Part shown: piece after piece, positions 22,502 to 32,781 of the stretch
How positions within the stretch are numbered: position 1 is the first letter of the stretch
Layout: every line of letters begins with the position of its first letter
NCBI RefSeq assembly: GCF_036898095.1
Contig: NC_090761.1
Span: 42,141,671 to 42,205,670, forward strand
Direction: 5' to 3'
Source: Palaemon carinicauda
Taxonomy: Eukaryota > Arthropoda > Malacostraca > Decapoda > Palaemonidae
Length of the DNA: 64,000 nt
Notes under the pieces: generated by a model
Told to the model about the DNA's origin: nothing
Seen by the model: only the letters and a program-made list of their open reading frames with translations
Databases searched by the model: none
Program-made: the position numbers and the translations under genes

Positions 22502-23620
22502 GTGAATAGGATCGCTAACCAAAGTTCAAGGAACATCCAGACTTATGTCCCCTTTGTGTTACAGAAGGTTCGCCTGCATGGTTCCCATCAGGATGATGAT
22601 GATTCTCTCTGGCCTGCAAGAGAGGCTCTCCGCCCTTGGGTATCGAGGTTGGGAAGGAATGCTCCATCTAGAGGTCCCTATCTCCTCGGAGTGTCCTCTC
22701 TAAGGTTGGACAACGACCCCATGGACGGGCAGGTAGGTGGGGATGAGTTTTGAGCCTTCAGCTTTGCAATTACCTACGTCACCGACCTAGGACCATTAAA
22801 GGATCCTGATGTTCATGTTACCCTGCATAAACTGTGACGGCTAAAAGCAACACATTCTAGGGAAAACCAAGGGGCTATGACGCAGCTCTAAGGTATGGTG
22901 GTGAGTCAGTGCCGTTCAGGAACTCGGATATAGGTGGTACCATAAATCTGGAGGGCATAGACGTCCTCCCTCTGGGGGACCTAGATTTTACTCCCAGGTA
23001 CTAGAATTCCCATTCAACGGATTCGTTCGATTGAAAGAGATTGCCTTGGTTAGCTTAGACAAGGTACCGAAGGTAACGGTATTATTTCCTAAAGGGCAGG
23101 CCCGATCTGTCTGGACCAGGATGTTGTCAGCCTGGGGGGTACGATAATTCCAGGCTCTGCCCTTCCAGTTCGACCTACACGTTTGTTGGTCTGATCGGGT
23201 CAGTTGTGGGAAGTACGTTCTGTCTGAGACCTCTATCAGACAGGAATCGATAGTCGGTTTCCCACTCGTCATCACAGCCTTCCTCTGGTTCGACGCTTTT
23301 GTATCTGACTCCCCATCATCAGGTGGTCTACCTCACTGATTCCCCAGGTACACAGCCCAACTCCGTTGGGATGTTTTGCCTGCATACAGCCCTAGATCCG
23401 AACCCTCAGGCTCCTTTCATGGACACCAGAGAGGAAGCTACAGGAGTAGAAGACAGTCCCGCCATCAAGGCGGACCTAGGAAAAAGGGGGCTCGGAGAAG
23501 GGAAGGACCTAGATTCACTCCCTCACAACGCGGTGGTCCCGGTAGAGGGAAGACTTTACCACTTTCGTGACCATTGGACTCGGTCTGTGGGATCATAGCA
23601 TAGTCTCTAACGGTTTGAGA
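22502..23620 (+). pseudogene. DIRS-C gag-like remnant
   Basis: Short frames with basic Arg/Gly/Gln-rich peptide (RGSYRSRRQSRHQGG, KKGARRREG) occur near 23376-23570, just before the RT remnant, where a gag C-terminus or RT linker would be expected. No conserved gag motif was recognised, so the assignment rests on position and composition. Confidence 0.4.
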
Positions 23621-23653
23621 TGAAAATGGCCTCAAGGTCCTCCTCCTCCGCCA

Positions 23654-24200
23654 GTGACCTTCTCCCAGAAATCCACTCCCGTCCTGAAAGAGTACACCAC
23701 AGGGTTACTCAAGAAAAAGCAATCAAACGACTATCTCTCAGGTACGGACCTTACTTCCCCGTGGGACCGTCACCATCTCTGTCGATCTTACCGACCGCTA
23801 TTAGCTTGCGCCTATAGCTCGAAACTTCTCTTCTTATCTGGGTTTCCACCTAAGCAGGAAAGCCTTTGTGTTCAAGACATGCCCTTCGGCCTCAACATTG
23901 ATCCCAGGATATTCACGAAACTGGGAGAGGCAGTGTTAGAACAACTCAGGAACCAAGAGATACAGATCATTGCTTATCTGGCCGGTTGGCTCATTTGGGC
24001 CCGGCCGGCCATAGAAGGCAACAGAGCTACGAAGGAATTACTTCGATTGCTCGACAACCTGTGATTTCGGGTCAATCTCCATAAGTCTCGCCTGCGACCA
24101 TCAGGCCACTTAGAATGGTTAGCCATTCAGTGGGACCTTTCGAAGCACACGTTGTCTCTCCCTTCCAAAAGTAAGAGGAATAGGTTCCAAGATCAAGAAT
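23654..24200 (+). pseudogene. DIRS-C reverse transcriptase remnant
   Basis: Across frames the RT palm can be followed: TISVDLTD (motif A region), then QDMPFGLNIDPRIFTKL, and IIAYLAGWLIWA where active relatives have a YLDDWL box. Both aspartates of the YxDD site are replaced (AG), and a TGA follows LLDNL; the text then resumes FRVNLHKSRLRPSGHLEWL. The copy cannot encode an active RT. The motif set differs from DIRS-A/B/D/E, so this is a separate DIRS-like family. Confidence 0.78.
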
Positions 24201-24439
24201 TTCTCAAGCACAAACAGGTGTCAAAAGAGCCTAGAAAGTATCCTCGGCCTTTTCCAATTCACTTCAGTAACAGATCTCCTAATAAAAGCCAAACTCAAGA
24301 CATCAATCGATTTTGGAGAAAGAGAGCTACAGTACCTATAAGAAGACAAGGTCTCGAAGATCCCCTCTGTCTGGAAAATGAGACTACGCCCATGGTCCGA
24401 ACCGAAGAACCTCTCCAAAGCGGTTCCTCTACAATTCCC

Positions 24440-24970
24440 ACCTCCACAAGTGACATTCCATTCAGCCGTGTCTCTAAGTGGATGGGGGGATTTCTCCGAA
24501 CATCAGATGTTTCAGGTTCTTGGTCACTAGCCATGAAACAGTCCCATATCAATGTTCTCGAAGCCATGGCAGTGTTCTTGACCCTGAAGAGAGAGACTCC
24601 TCCGAGGTCGACCCACATCAGAGTAGTGTCAGACAGCACAGACGAGGTACACTACGGAAACAGGGGAGGATCCAAGTCACCCAACCTGAATCAGATCCTG
24701 GTCACTTTCTTCGCCTGGGCAACAGAAAAGAACTGGTTCCTGTCAGCACCTCACCTAGCGGGAGGCCAGGATGTGAGAACGGGCTCACTATCCAGGACGA
24801 GTCCCCTGGAGTCAGAATTTCATTCCGGTGGATACTCAGGCTCGTTCCAGGCATCCAGGTAGATCTATTCACATCTCAGATCAATCACAAACTTCCTTGT
24901 TATGTGACCCCAATCCTGGACCCTCGGGCTCATGCCATGGACGCATTACCCCGGGATTGGAACCATTAGA
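24440..24970 (+). pseudogene. DIRS-C RNase H and following region
   Basis: The frame 24152-24862 gives a RNase H-like pattern: INVLEAMAVFLTLKR, IRVVSDSTDEVHYGNRGGS (normally SDNTT..YINKQGG), LSAPHLAGGQD and GSLSRTSP. The overlapping frame 24478-24969 then gives PGIQVDLFTSQINHKLPCY and DPRAHAMDALPRDW, the VDLFxT...DAL..DW segment that follows RNase H in DIRS elements. Frame changes separate the two. Confidence 0.75.
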
Positions 24971-25079
24971 GGAAGATTTCCCTATCTCTCCCAGTGAATC
25001 TTCTAAAAACTTTTACACCGACTGCGCTCCTTCCGGGGCGCAGTGGCTTTAGTACCACCTCACTGCCCAAGAACAGTTG

Positions 25080-25666
25080 GTTTCCTCTCCTCCTCGAGTG
25101 GAAACTCCGTCCCATCCGGATCCCGTTCCTCAAACTGACCCGAGTATTCCAAACTCACTGTGTCAGATTACTCAAGGATGGCCAAAACCCTAACTTTGTG
25201 GACTACAGGAAGTTGGCAGCTCGTAGAGACGCGAACATTGAACCGGAAAACGATTTCTTCATCGAATCAGACAAAAGGGACTCGACAATTCGCCAATATG
25301 ATTCGGCCGTTAACCCCCAAAATAGGTGGTCCCCTTGGAAAGTTATTCCTCTTCTCCAAGATACTTCTCTATGTCCGGTCACCACTCTCAGGGCCTTTTT
25401 AGCCACGACTGCTACCCGATCGTCTGGCCCCTTGTTTATCAGAGAACAAGGAGGTACCATTCCCATACGTGGTATTAGGCTATAGATCCTATACTTCATT
25501 TAACAAGCCAATCCGGGATCATTTCCCCCAGAAGATGGACTTTGATGACCTTATAAAGTTCACGGGTTGGGAATCTCCTATGGTCGTCAAACGCCACTAT
25601 CTAATGAACTTACAGGCTCTTAAATACCCAACAGTTGCAGCTGGGAGCCTTATCTCTCCCCAGTGA
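25080..25666 (+). pseudogene. DIRS-C tyrosine recombinase remnant
   Basis: STIRQYDSAVN is the SAM-like N-terminal start typical of these recombinases, but it is joined directly to LCPVTTLRAFL from the catalytic domain, so the stretch with the first catalytic Arg is missing. A frameshift near 25485 precedes DLIKFTGWESPMVVKRHYL, which carries the position of the nucleophile Tyr. Non-functional. Confidence 0.7.
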
Positions 25667-26138
25667 TCTTTTGTTCTTCCTTTCATCCATCTCTTTTCTT
25701 CTCCCTCCTACCCGCCACTCGCACCACGACGCCGCTTCCTTGGTGGTTCGTTAGCCCTAAGTTTATTACATATTAGGTTATGTTTGTAACTATTATTGAT
25801 TACCGTTGTTATAGGGTTGGGATATTCTTAGCCATGTCAGTTTTGTAGCATGTTTCCTCTGATACTCGGAGGCTTCCCTGTTATCATGTTTGTTTACCTT
25901 AATTATTTATGATTTTCTTTACAGGGTGTTGTTTCTCTCCCCTCATTAAATTATTTGTTATTGTTGGGCTTGGAAGGCATTCTCTGGTACATTTTCACCC
26001 GGCGCCACAGATCGACCCAGAAAAGGGATTTTGACGAAGGAAAAATCTATTTCTGGGGAGAGACCTGTGGCGCCCGGTGAAACCCTTCCCCTTTATTTTA
26101 CACGATCCCACCCTTTCCTTTCCAAGCCGTCATGACCA
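25667..26138 (+). other. DIRS-C 3' region with ICR
   Basis: Non-coding sequence after the recombinase. At about 25995-26085 lies the ICR: GGCGCCACAGATCGACCCAG joined to AAAAGGGATTTTGACGAAGG, i.e. the complements of the two outer ends in tandem. This gives the exact ends of the element. Confidence 0.8.
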
Positions 26139-26460
26139 TTACAGAAGGATGTTGTTCAGATGGCGCTCGCGTCGTGGCGGTGGTGGTTGGCTAGGACCTT
26201 TGTATCGGCCCATCCCTTTGACGAAGGAATTAACTAAATGGAAGACAACCTGTGAATAGTGGTTTTCACGCGCCTTTGCTTTATACACGACACCCAAAAG
26301 GTGCTCGCGCGAGGGTAGTAACCTCAGCATTCCATGCTTTTTTCTTTCTCTGGTATAATTGGAAGGTTTTATCAGAAAAGATATATAAGAAGGACTCTTT
26401 TCACCGGGCGCCACAGGTCTCTCCCCAGAAATAGATTTTTCCTTCGTCAAAATCCCTTTT
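26139..26460 (-). repeat. DIRS-C right inverted terminal repeat and outer end
   Basis: Reverse complement of 18991-19262 up to about 26420, then an outer extension ending CAAAATCCCTTTT whose complement is in the ICR. Confidence 0.88.
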
Positions 26461-26691
26461 ATAATTAAAATATCATTTTTAAATATTTAACTTAGCCGGT
26501 GAATATATAATACAGGGGGTCCTCGGGTTACGACGCTGATCCGTTCTTAAGACGCGGTGTAACCCGAATTTCCGTGTAAGTCGGAACACCATAAATATAC
26601 GTACTGTACTGTACTGTAAAGTATTACTGTATACTGTACTATAATAAAATGTATCAAATGACATAAAAACAATATTAGAAAAAGAGAAAAC

Positions 26692-27042
26692 AATTCCTTA
26701 CCACATGAATTAAAGTAAATATCAATAAAAAAAGAAAACAATTCCTTACCACATGAATTAAAGTAAATATCAATAAAAAAAAAGAAAACAATTCCTTACC
26801 ACATGAATTAAAGTAAATATCAATAAAAAAAGAAAACAATTCCTTACCACATGAATTAAAGTAAATATCAATAAAAAAAAAGAAAACAATTCCTTACCAC
26901 ATGAATTAAAGTAAATATCAATAAAAAAAGAAAACAATTCCTTACCACATGAATTAAAGTAAATATCAATAAAAAAAAAAAGAAAACAATTCCTTACCAC
27001 ATGAATTAAAGTAAATATCAATAAAAAAAAAGAGAACAATTC
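26692..27042. repeat. 48-52 bp tandem repeat inside Tigger
   Basis: Seven copies of ATTCCTTACCACATGAATTA... separated by A runs of varying length (period 48, 50 or 52 bp). It lies between the left terminal repeat and the 3' end of the transposase gene. The length variation lies in the A runs only. Confidence 0.93.
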
Positions 27043-27107
27043 CATACCTTATTCCTATGGTTGGCTTGCACACTGGAAGGGATGTTGCAAGGGACGGAGA
27101 GACTGGT

Positions 27108-29036
27108 TTATTGTGGAGAGGAAGGTGCAGAAGATGCTGGAGAAACTGGGGCAGGTGAATCAGGATTCTCTGGAAGTGAGACAGAAGATGCTGGAGAAGC
27201 TGGGGCAGGCGAGTCTGGAGGTGAAGAGCCTACAAGAGGTGGTGGAGAAGCTGGAGAAGCAGAGGCAGCTGAGGTTGATGGCAGAGGCTCTGTAGCAATA
27301 GAGGCAGTTGAGGTTGATGGTAGAGGCTCTGTTGCAGGCAAATCTGGAGTAGTAGAGGCAGCTGATGTAGAGGGTGCAGTTCTCTCTACTTTCTTAAAAT
27401 ACCGCTCCAGGTTAGACTGGACAGAGAGGATCCTCTTCTCATCCAAAATCTCCTTATAACACTGCAGTAAGTCCATGACACCTCTGGAAACCCTGGTGAA
27501 CCTGTCCATGTTGGGATCTTGAGCCTCGAAAGTTGCCAATGCTTGTTGTATCTCGGCAAAACCTTTTGACAAGCCCTGCCTTGTGAAAGCCTTAGGGTCT
27601 GGGGTGGGGGCTTCTTCCTCTTCCTCTATGATCTGCTTCTCCAGTTGTATCAAGTCCCCAGCAGATAACTCCTCTCCATGAGATTCTAGCAGCTCCGTAA
27701 CATCATCAACCTCCATCTCCAAATCGGTTTCCTTACTCAGGGCAACAATGTTCTTGATAACATGGTCAATTGTGTCCTCAAACCCATGAAAATCATTAAC
27801 AAATTGAGGACATAGCTTCCTCCAAACACCATTCATGTTTGTAACCTTCACCTCCTCCCAGGAATCAGCAATGTTCTTAATAGCATCAAGGATGTTGTAG
27901 GACTTCCAAAAGTCCTTCAGAGTCAAGTCCTTCTTCGTTTCAGTTGCCTGTAATGCCATAGCAATTGTTCTTCAGAGGTAGTAGGCCTTGAATGAAGCAA
28001 TCACTCCCTGGTCCATAGGCTGTAAAAGGGCCGTGGTATTAGGTGGAAGGTAAACCACCTTCACATTAGGGTGAAAGTCTCCCAGCTGGGCAGGGTGTCC
28101 AGGGGCATTGTCCAGCAATAGCAACACCTTAAAGGGGATACCCTTTTGGGCGCAATACCGCTCCACACTAGGTACAAAATGGTTGATAAACCAGTCTTCA
28201 AACACTGCAAGTGTCACCCATGCCTTCTTATTTGCCTTCCAAATGACTGGGAGTTGACTCTTCCAAATTCCCTTGAGTGCCCTTGGATTTTCAGCCTGAT
28301 AGACCAGCATGGGCTTCAGTTTGAAGTCGCCAGCAGCATTTCCCCCAAGAAGCAAAGTTAGCCTCTCCTTGCCTGCTTTATGACCGGGTGCTGACTTCTC
28401 CTCCTTTGCTATGTACGTGCGGATAGGCATGCGCTTCCAGAATAAACCTGTCTCATCCGCATTGAACACCTGATAAGCAGAATAACCCCCCTCCCTAATT
28501 ATCTCAGCCAACGCTTTAGGAAATTCACTTGCTGCTTTCTCATCCCCACTAGCAGCTTCACCTTGCACTTTAAGATTATGGTAATTGGCCCGAGCCTTAA
28601 ATCGCATAAACCAACCCCTACTAGCCGAAAACTCTTCACTTTCACTTTCTCCCCCCCTTTCTTTTTTCAACGCTTCAAACAACCTTTTAGCCTTCTCTTG
28701 AATAACCATTAAGCTCACTGGAATACGCCGTTGATTTTGATCTTCCAACCAAAGCACTAATAACCTTTCCATTTCGATAATTAAACCACTACGCTGTTTC
28801 GTTATCACTGTTGCTTTCATTGGAGCAGATCCTTTTACGTGTTCAACAATGCGCTCCTTATCTTTAAGGATAGTAGCCACGGTCGAACGGCTAAGGCCAA
28901 GCGATCGGCCAATGTTCGTTGGCGTTTCACCGTTTTTAGACCGCTTAATAATGTCTAATTTCACTTCCATGGTGATGGCCTTCCTTTTCTTCGATGCACT
29001 ACCATCAGAAGAATCTGCCTTGCGCTTTGGAGCCAT
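27108..29036 (-). pseudogene. Tigger-like (TIGD-type) transposase with one in-frame stop
   Basis: Start chosen at ATG 29034-29036 (MAPKRKAD...); a longer in-frame Met at 29093 lacks family support. N-terminal CENP-B/pogo HTH (ITMEVKLDIIKRSKNG, IGRSLGLSRSTVATIL), second HTH/CENPB-type region (ERLLVLWLEDQN, FMRFKARANYHN), then the DDE domain: VFNADETGLFWKRMP (first Asp), LLLLDNAPGHP (second Asp) and VVYLPPNTTALLQPMDQGVI (third Asp). An in-frame TGA at 27972-27974 lies after FKAYYL and before RTIAMA; CGA to TGA is the likely change. The frame continues unbroken into an acidic and Pro/Ser-rich tail ending at 27108. About 640 codons in all. Confidence 0.92.
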
Positions 29037-29333
29037 AATGAAGGGCAAAAAGTTCAAAAAAACGATCAAACACGTGAGAGAAAGAACAGGCAATCACAAC
29101 CAAAAATGGCGTATGAGTGGAACTGAGCGACGCCGTCTTCCTCGCCCACAACCACCGCAAAGCGTATTCATCCACCGCGCGCTAGAAACTAGTTCGCAAT
29201 TGTTTACGTCGCTTACGACGCTAACGGTGTAAGACGGAACGACGCTTAATATTATTTTTATATTTTTATGGGGCGCGTTCGTAACGGCGAAACCGCGTAA
29301 GTCGGGACCGTCGTAACCCGAGGACCTACTGTA

Positions 29334-29735
29334 GCTGATTCACACCCAAGGAGGTGGGTAGAGACCAGAGTTAAATATGTTTACATCGTATAAGCTAAGA
29401 GTTTTTTCATTTTGACAGTTATCAATATAACAAAACCAAAATAAATAGGTACCTGGTAAGGAAGTCGACTTAGACGATTACTCTGCCTTGTAAGTACGTC
29501 TTCCTTACGGAGCCCAGCGATCCTCTTAGGATGCTGACAGACTCCCAGGAGCTGAAGTATCAAGGGCTGCAACCCATACAACAGGACCTCATCAAACCCC
29601 TAATCTGGGCGCTCTCAAGAAATGACTTTGACCACCCGCCAAATCAACCAGGATGCGAAAGGCTTCTTAGCCTTCCGGACAACCCATAAAAACAACATTA
29701 AAACATTTCAAGAGACAGATTAAAAGGATATGGAA
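29334..29735 (-). other. DIRS-B 3' non-coding region
   Basis: Sequence between the Tigger and the recombinase stop, homologous to 45645-46043 in D and 52600-53020 in E. It contains GTACCTGGTAAGGAAGTCGA and no coding region. Confidence 0.8.
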
Positions 29736-30785
29736 TTAGGGAATTGTAGTGGTTGAGCCCTCACCCACTACTGCACTCGCTGCTACGAATGGTCCCAGTG
29801 TGTAGCAGTTCTCGTAAAGAGTCTGGACATCTTTCAAGTAAAATGACGCGAACACTGACTTGCTTCTCCAATAGGTTGCGTCCATTATACTTTGCAGAGA
29901 TCTATTTTGCTTAAAGGCCACGGAAGTTGCTACAGCTCTAACCTCGTGCGTCTTAACCTTAAGCAAAGATCGGTCTTCCTCACTCAGGTGTGAATGAGCT
30001 TCTCGTATTAACAATCTGATAAAATATGACAAAGCATTCTTTGACATAGGCAAGGATGGTTTCTTAACCGAACACCATAACGCTTCAGATTGGCCTCGTA
30101 AAGGTTTAGTACGAGTTAAGTAGAACTTAAGAGCTCTAACAGGGCATAATACTCTTTCTAGTTCATTGCCTACGATCTCCGATAAGCTGGGAATATCGAA
30201 AGATTTAGGCCAAGGACGAGAAGGTAGCTCATTTTTGGCTAGGAAACCAAGCTGCAGAGAACAAGTAGCTTTTTCTGACGAAAACCCGATGTTCTTGCTG
30301 AAGGCATGAAGCTCACTGACTCTTTTAGCCGAGGCTAAGCATACCAGGAAAAGAGTCTTAAGAGTGAGATCTTTCATGGAGGCTGAATGTAAAGGCTCAA
30401 ACCTGTCTGACATGAGGAATCTTAGGACCACGTCTAAATTCCACCCAGGTGTAGCCAAACGACGTTCCTTAGAGGTCTCAAAAGACTTAAGGAGGTCTTG
30501 AAGATCTTTATTGTTGGAAAGATCTAAGCCTCTATGCCGGAAGACCGAGGCCAACATGCTTCTGTAGCCCTTGATAGTAGGAGCTGAAAGGAATCGTACT
30601 TTTCTCAGGTATAAGAGAAAATCAGCTATTTGGGCTACAGAGGTACTGGACGAGGATACGGAAACTGACTTGCACCAGTCTCGGAAGACTTCCCACTTCG
30701 ATTGGTAAACTCTAATGGTAGACGCTCTCCTTGCTCTAGCAATCGCACTGGCTGCCTCCTTCGAAAAGCCTCTAGCTCTCGAGAG
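29736..30785 (-). CDS. DIRS-B tyrosine recombinase (intact domain)
   Basis: About 348 codons from the SRARGFSKEAA segment to the stop after GEGSTTTIP. The N-terminal DNA-binding half has STIRVYQSKWEVFRDWC; the catalytic half has Arg in ASAKRVSELHAF, HxxR in THEVRAVATSVAF, and Tyr in ASFYLKDV. The frame differs from RT/RNase H and overlaps its last ~150 nt, so expression must use a frameshift or a separate start. The frame is open further upstream, but that peptide is the RT region in the wrong frame. It is the best-preserved YR in the window. In the DIRS model it integrates circular cDNA without duplicating the target. Confidence 0.88.
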   Translation of the reverse strand, partial: LSRARGFSKEAASAIARARRASTIRVYQSKWEVFRDWCKSVSVSSSSTSVAQIADFLLYLRKVRFLSAPTIKGYRSMLASVFRHRGLDLSNNKDLQDLLKSFETSKERRLATPGWNLDVVLRFLMSDRFEPLHSASMKDLTLKTLFLVCLASAKRVSELHAFSKNIGFSSEKATCSLQLGFLAKNELPSRPWPKSFDIPSLSEIVGNELERVLCPVRALKFYLTRTKPLRGQSEALWCSVKKPSLPMSKNALSYFIRLLIREAHSHLSEEDRSLLKVKTHEVRAVATSVAFKQNRSLQSIMDATYWRSKSVFASFYLKDVQTLYENCYTLGPFVAASAVVGEGSTTTIP

Positions 30786-32781
30786 TCTTTCGATAGTCTG
30801 AAGGCAGTCAGACGAAGAGCGTGGAGGCTTTGGTGTACCTTCTTTACGTGTGGCTGACGTAGAAGGTCTACTCTTAGAGAAAGACTTCTGGGAACGTCTA
30901 CCAGCCATCGAAGTACCTCGGTGAACCATTCTCTCGCGGGCCAGAGGGGAGCAACTAACGTCAACCTTGTCCCTTCGTGAGAGGCGAATTTCTGCAGTAC
31001 CTTGTTGACAATCTTGAATGGTGGGAATGCGTAAAGATCTAGATGTGACCAATCTAGGAGGAAGGCATCTATATGTATTGCTGCTGGGTCTGGGACTGGA
31101 GAGCAATAGATTGGAAGCCTCTTGGTCAGCGAGGTTGCAAAGAGATCTATGGTGGGTTGACCCCAAGTCGCCCAAAGTCTCTTGCACACATCCTTGTGGA
31201 GGGTCCATTCGGTTGGAATTACTTGACCTTTCCGACTGAGACAATCCGCTAGGACGTTCAAGTCGCCCTGGATGAACCTCGTTACTAGGGAGATGCCTCG
31301 ATCTTTTGACCAGATGAGCAGGTCCCTTGCGATCTCGTACAGAGTCAATGAGTGGGTACCTCCCTGTTTGGAAATGTACGCCAAGGCCGTGGTGTTGTCC
31401 GAGTTGACCTCCACCACCTTGCCTCGAAGGAGATTCTCGAAGCTTATCAAGGCCAGATGAACCGCCAAAAGCTCCTTGCTGTTGATATGCATGCTCCTCT
31501 GACTCGAGTTCCACAGACCTGAGCATTCCCGACCGTCCAGCGTCGCGCCCCAGCCCAAGTCCGATGCGTCCGAGAAGAGAACATGGTTGGGTTTCTGAAC
31601 TGCCAGGGGAAGACCCTCTCGTAGGCTGATATTGTCCTTCCACCAAGTCAGACAAGACTTTATCTTTTCGGAAATCGGGATCGAGACCGCCTCTAGCGTC
31701 TTGTCCTTTTTCCAGTGAAAAGCCAGATGGAATTGAAGAGGTCGAAGGTGTAGCCTTCCTAGCGAGACAAATTGCTCCAGGGATGACAGCGTACCTACCA
31801 GACTTATCCAAAGCCTGACTGAGCAGCGTTCTTTCTTCAACATCTTCTGGATGGAGAGCAGGGCTTGATCTATTCTGGGGGCCGACGGAAAAGCCCGAAA
31901 AACTTGACTGTGAATCTCCATCCCTAAATACAGAATAGTTTGGGATGGGACCAGCTGTGACTTTTCCAAGTTGACTAGGAGTCCCAATTCCTTGGTCAGA
32001 TCTAGAGTCCAATTGAGATCCTTCAGACAGCGATGACTGGAAGAGGCTCTGAGAAGCCAGTCGTCCAAATAAAGGGAGGCTCGGATGTCCGATAAATGGA
32101 GGAATTTTGCCACATTCCTCATAAGCCTCGTAATCACGAGAGGAGCTGTGCTTAGGCCAAAGCACAGGGCCCGAAACTGGTACACCACATCGTCGAAGAC
32201 GAATCTCAGAAAAGGTTGGGAGTCAGAGTGAATGGGGATGTGGAAGTAGGCGTCCCTTAGGTCTAGAGAGACCATCCAGTCTTCCTTTCTGACCGCTGCT
32301 AGGACTGACTTTGTGGTCTCCATGGAAAACTTCGTCTTTGTGACAAAGACATTCAGAGCACTGACGTCTAGCACCGGTCTCCAACCTCCTGTCTTCTTTG
32401 ATACTAGGAAGAGACGGTTGTAAAACCCCGGTGATTGAAGGTCCGAGACTTTGACCACCGCTCCCTTCTCTAGCAAAAAGACACTTCCAGTTTCAGGGCT
32501 TGTCTCTTTTCTTCCTCTCTGTACCTGGGAGAGAGATCGATGGGGGACGTCGCTAGAGGAGGTCTGCGTACAAAAGGGATTTTGTACCCCTCTCTGAGCA
32601 ACCTCACAGATTGTTGATCTGCGCCTCTCTTCTCCCAGGCTTGCCAGAAGTTCTTGAGTCTGGCACCTACTGCTGTCTGAAGTTGCGGGCAGTCAGACTC
32701 TGCCCTTAGAGGACTTGGATCCTTTCCTCTTCCCTCTCTTCCCTTCGGCACGAGCACCTCCCCTGCTGGAGGCTCTGCCAC
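30635..32781 (-). pseudogene. DIRS-B RT / RNase H / MT-like polyprotein (one frameshift)
   Basis: The first ~100 residues (MAEPPAGEVLVPKG..., ATG 32781) are in one frame. A single-base loss near 32480 (an A/G tract that is one base longer in DIRS-D) moves the rest to the frame 30635-32476. There RT motifs are complete: VLDVSALN, SLDLRDAYFHIP (motif A), FGLSTAP and YLDDW (residues 136-140 of that frame). RNase H follows with FSDAS (Asp303), KELLA (Glu335), NSDN (Asp360) and ADCLSR (Asp411). Then PTIDLFATSLTKRLPIY and APLWPAREWF occupy the place of the DIRS methyltransferase-like domain. Apart from the frameshift no lesion is evident. Confidence 0.87.

Larger units (their letters stand above)
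18991..26460 (+). mobile_element. DIRS-C: different DIRS-like family, plus strand, degraded
   Basis: 7470-bp element inserted in the ICR of DIRS-B. It begins CTGGGTCGATCTGTGGCGCC and ends TTCGTCAAAATCCCTTTT. Its own ICR at about 25995-26085 joins the complements of those ends (..CGACCCAG|AAAAGGGATTTT..), so the limits are fixed internally. Inverted repeats lie at about 18991-19262 and 26139-26450. Removing it restores the DIRS-B sequence (..TTTATTTT|ATAATTAAAA..) found uninterrupted in D and E, with no target duplication. The coding part is on the plus strand and heavily decayed. Confidence 0.9.
26513..29331 (-). mobile_element. Tigger/pogo-type DNA transposon in DIRS-B
   Basis: 2819-bp element flanked by TA (26511-26512 and 29332-29333). 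Terminal inverted repeats: CAGGGGGTCCTCGGGTTACG at the left and, read inward from the right, CAGTAGGTCCTCGGGTTACG; they differ at two positions near the tip. The empty site (..ATATAATAGCTGATTC..) is present in DIRS-D and DIRS-E, which proves the TA duplication. It carries one transposase gene on the minus strand and a tandem repeat array next to the left end. Confidence 0.95.

Noticed and set aside
27972..27974. In-frame TGA of the Tigger transposase as a selenocysteine or recoded codon
   Set aside because: Position corresponds to an Arg context, no known selenoprotein family is involved, and CGA to TGA is the commonest decay in methylated DNA.
29736..32165. 809-aa ORF read as a single protein
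   Set aside because: Only the last ~348 codons are a recombinase. The first part is the RT/RNase H region in the wrong frame and has no family similarity.
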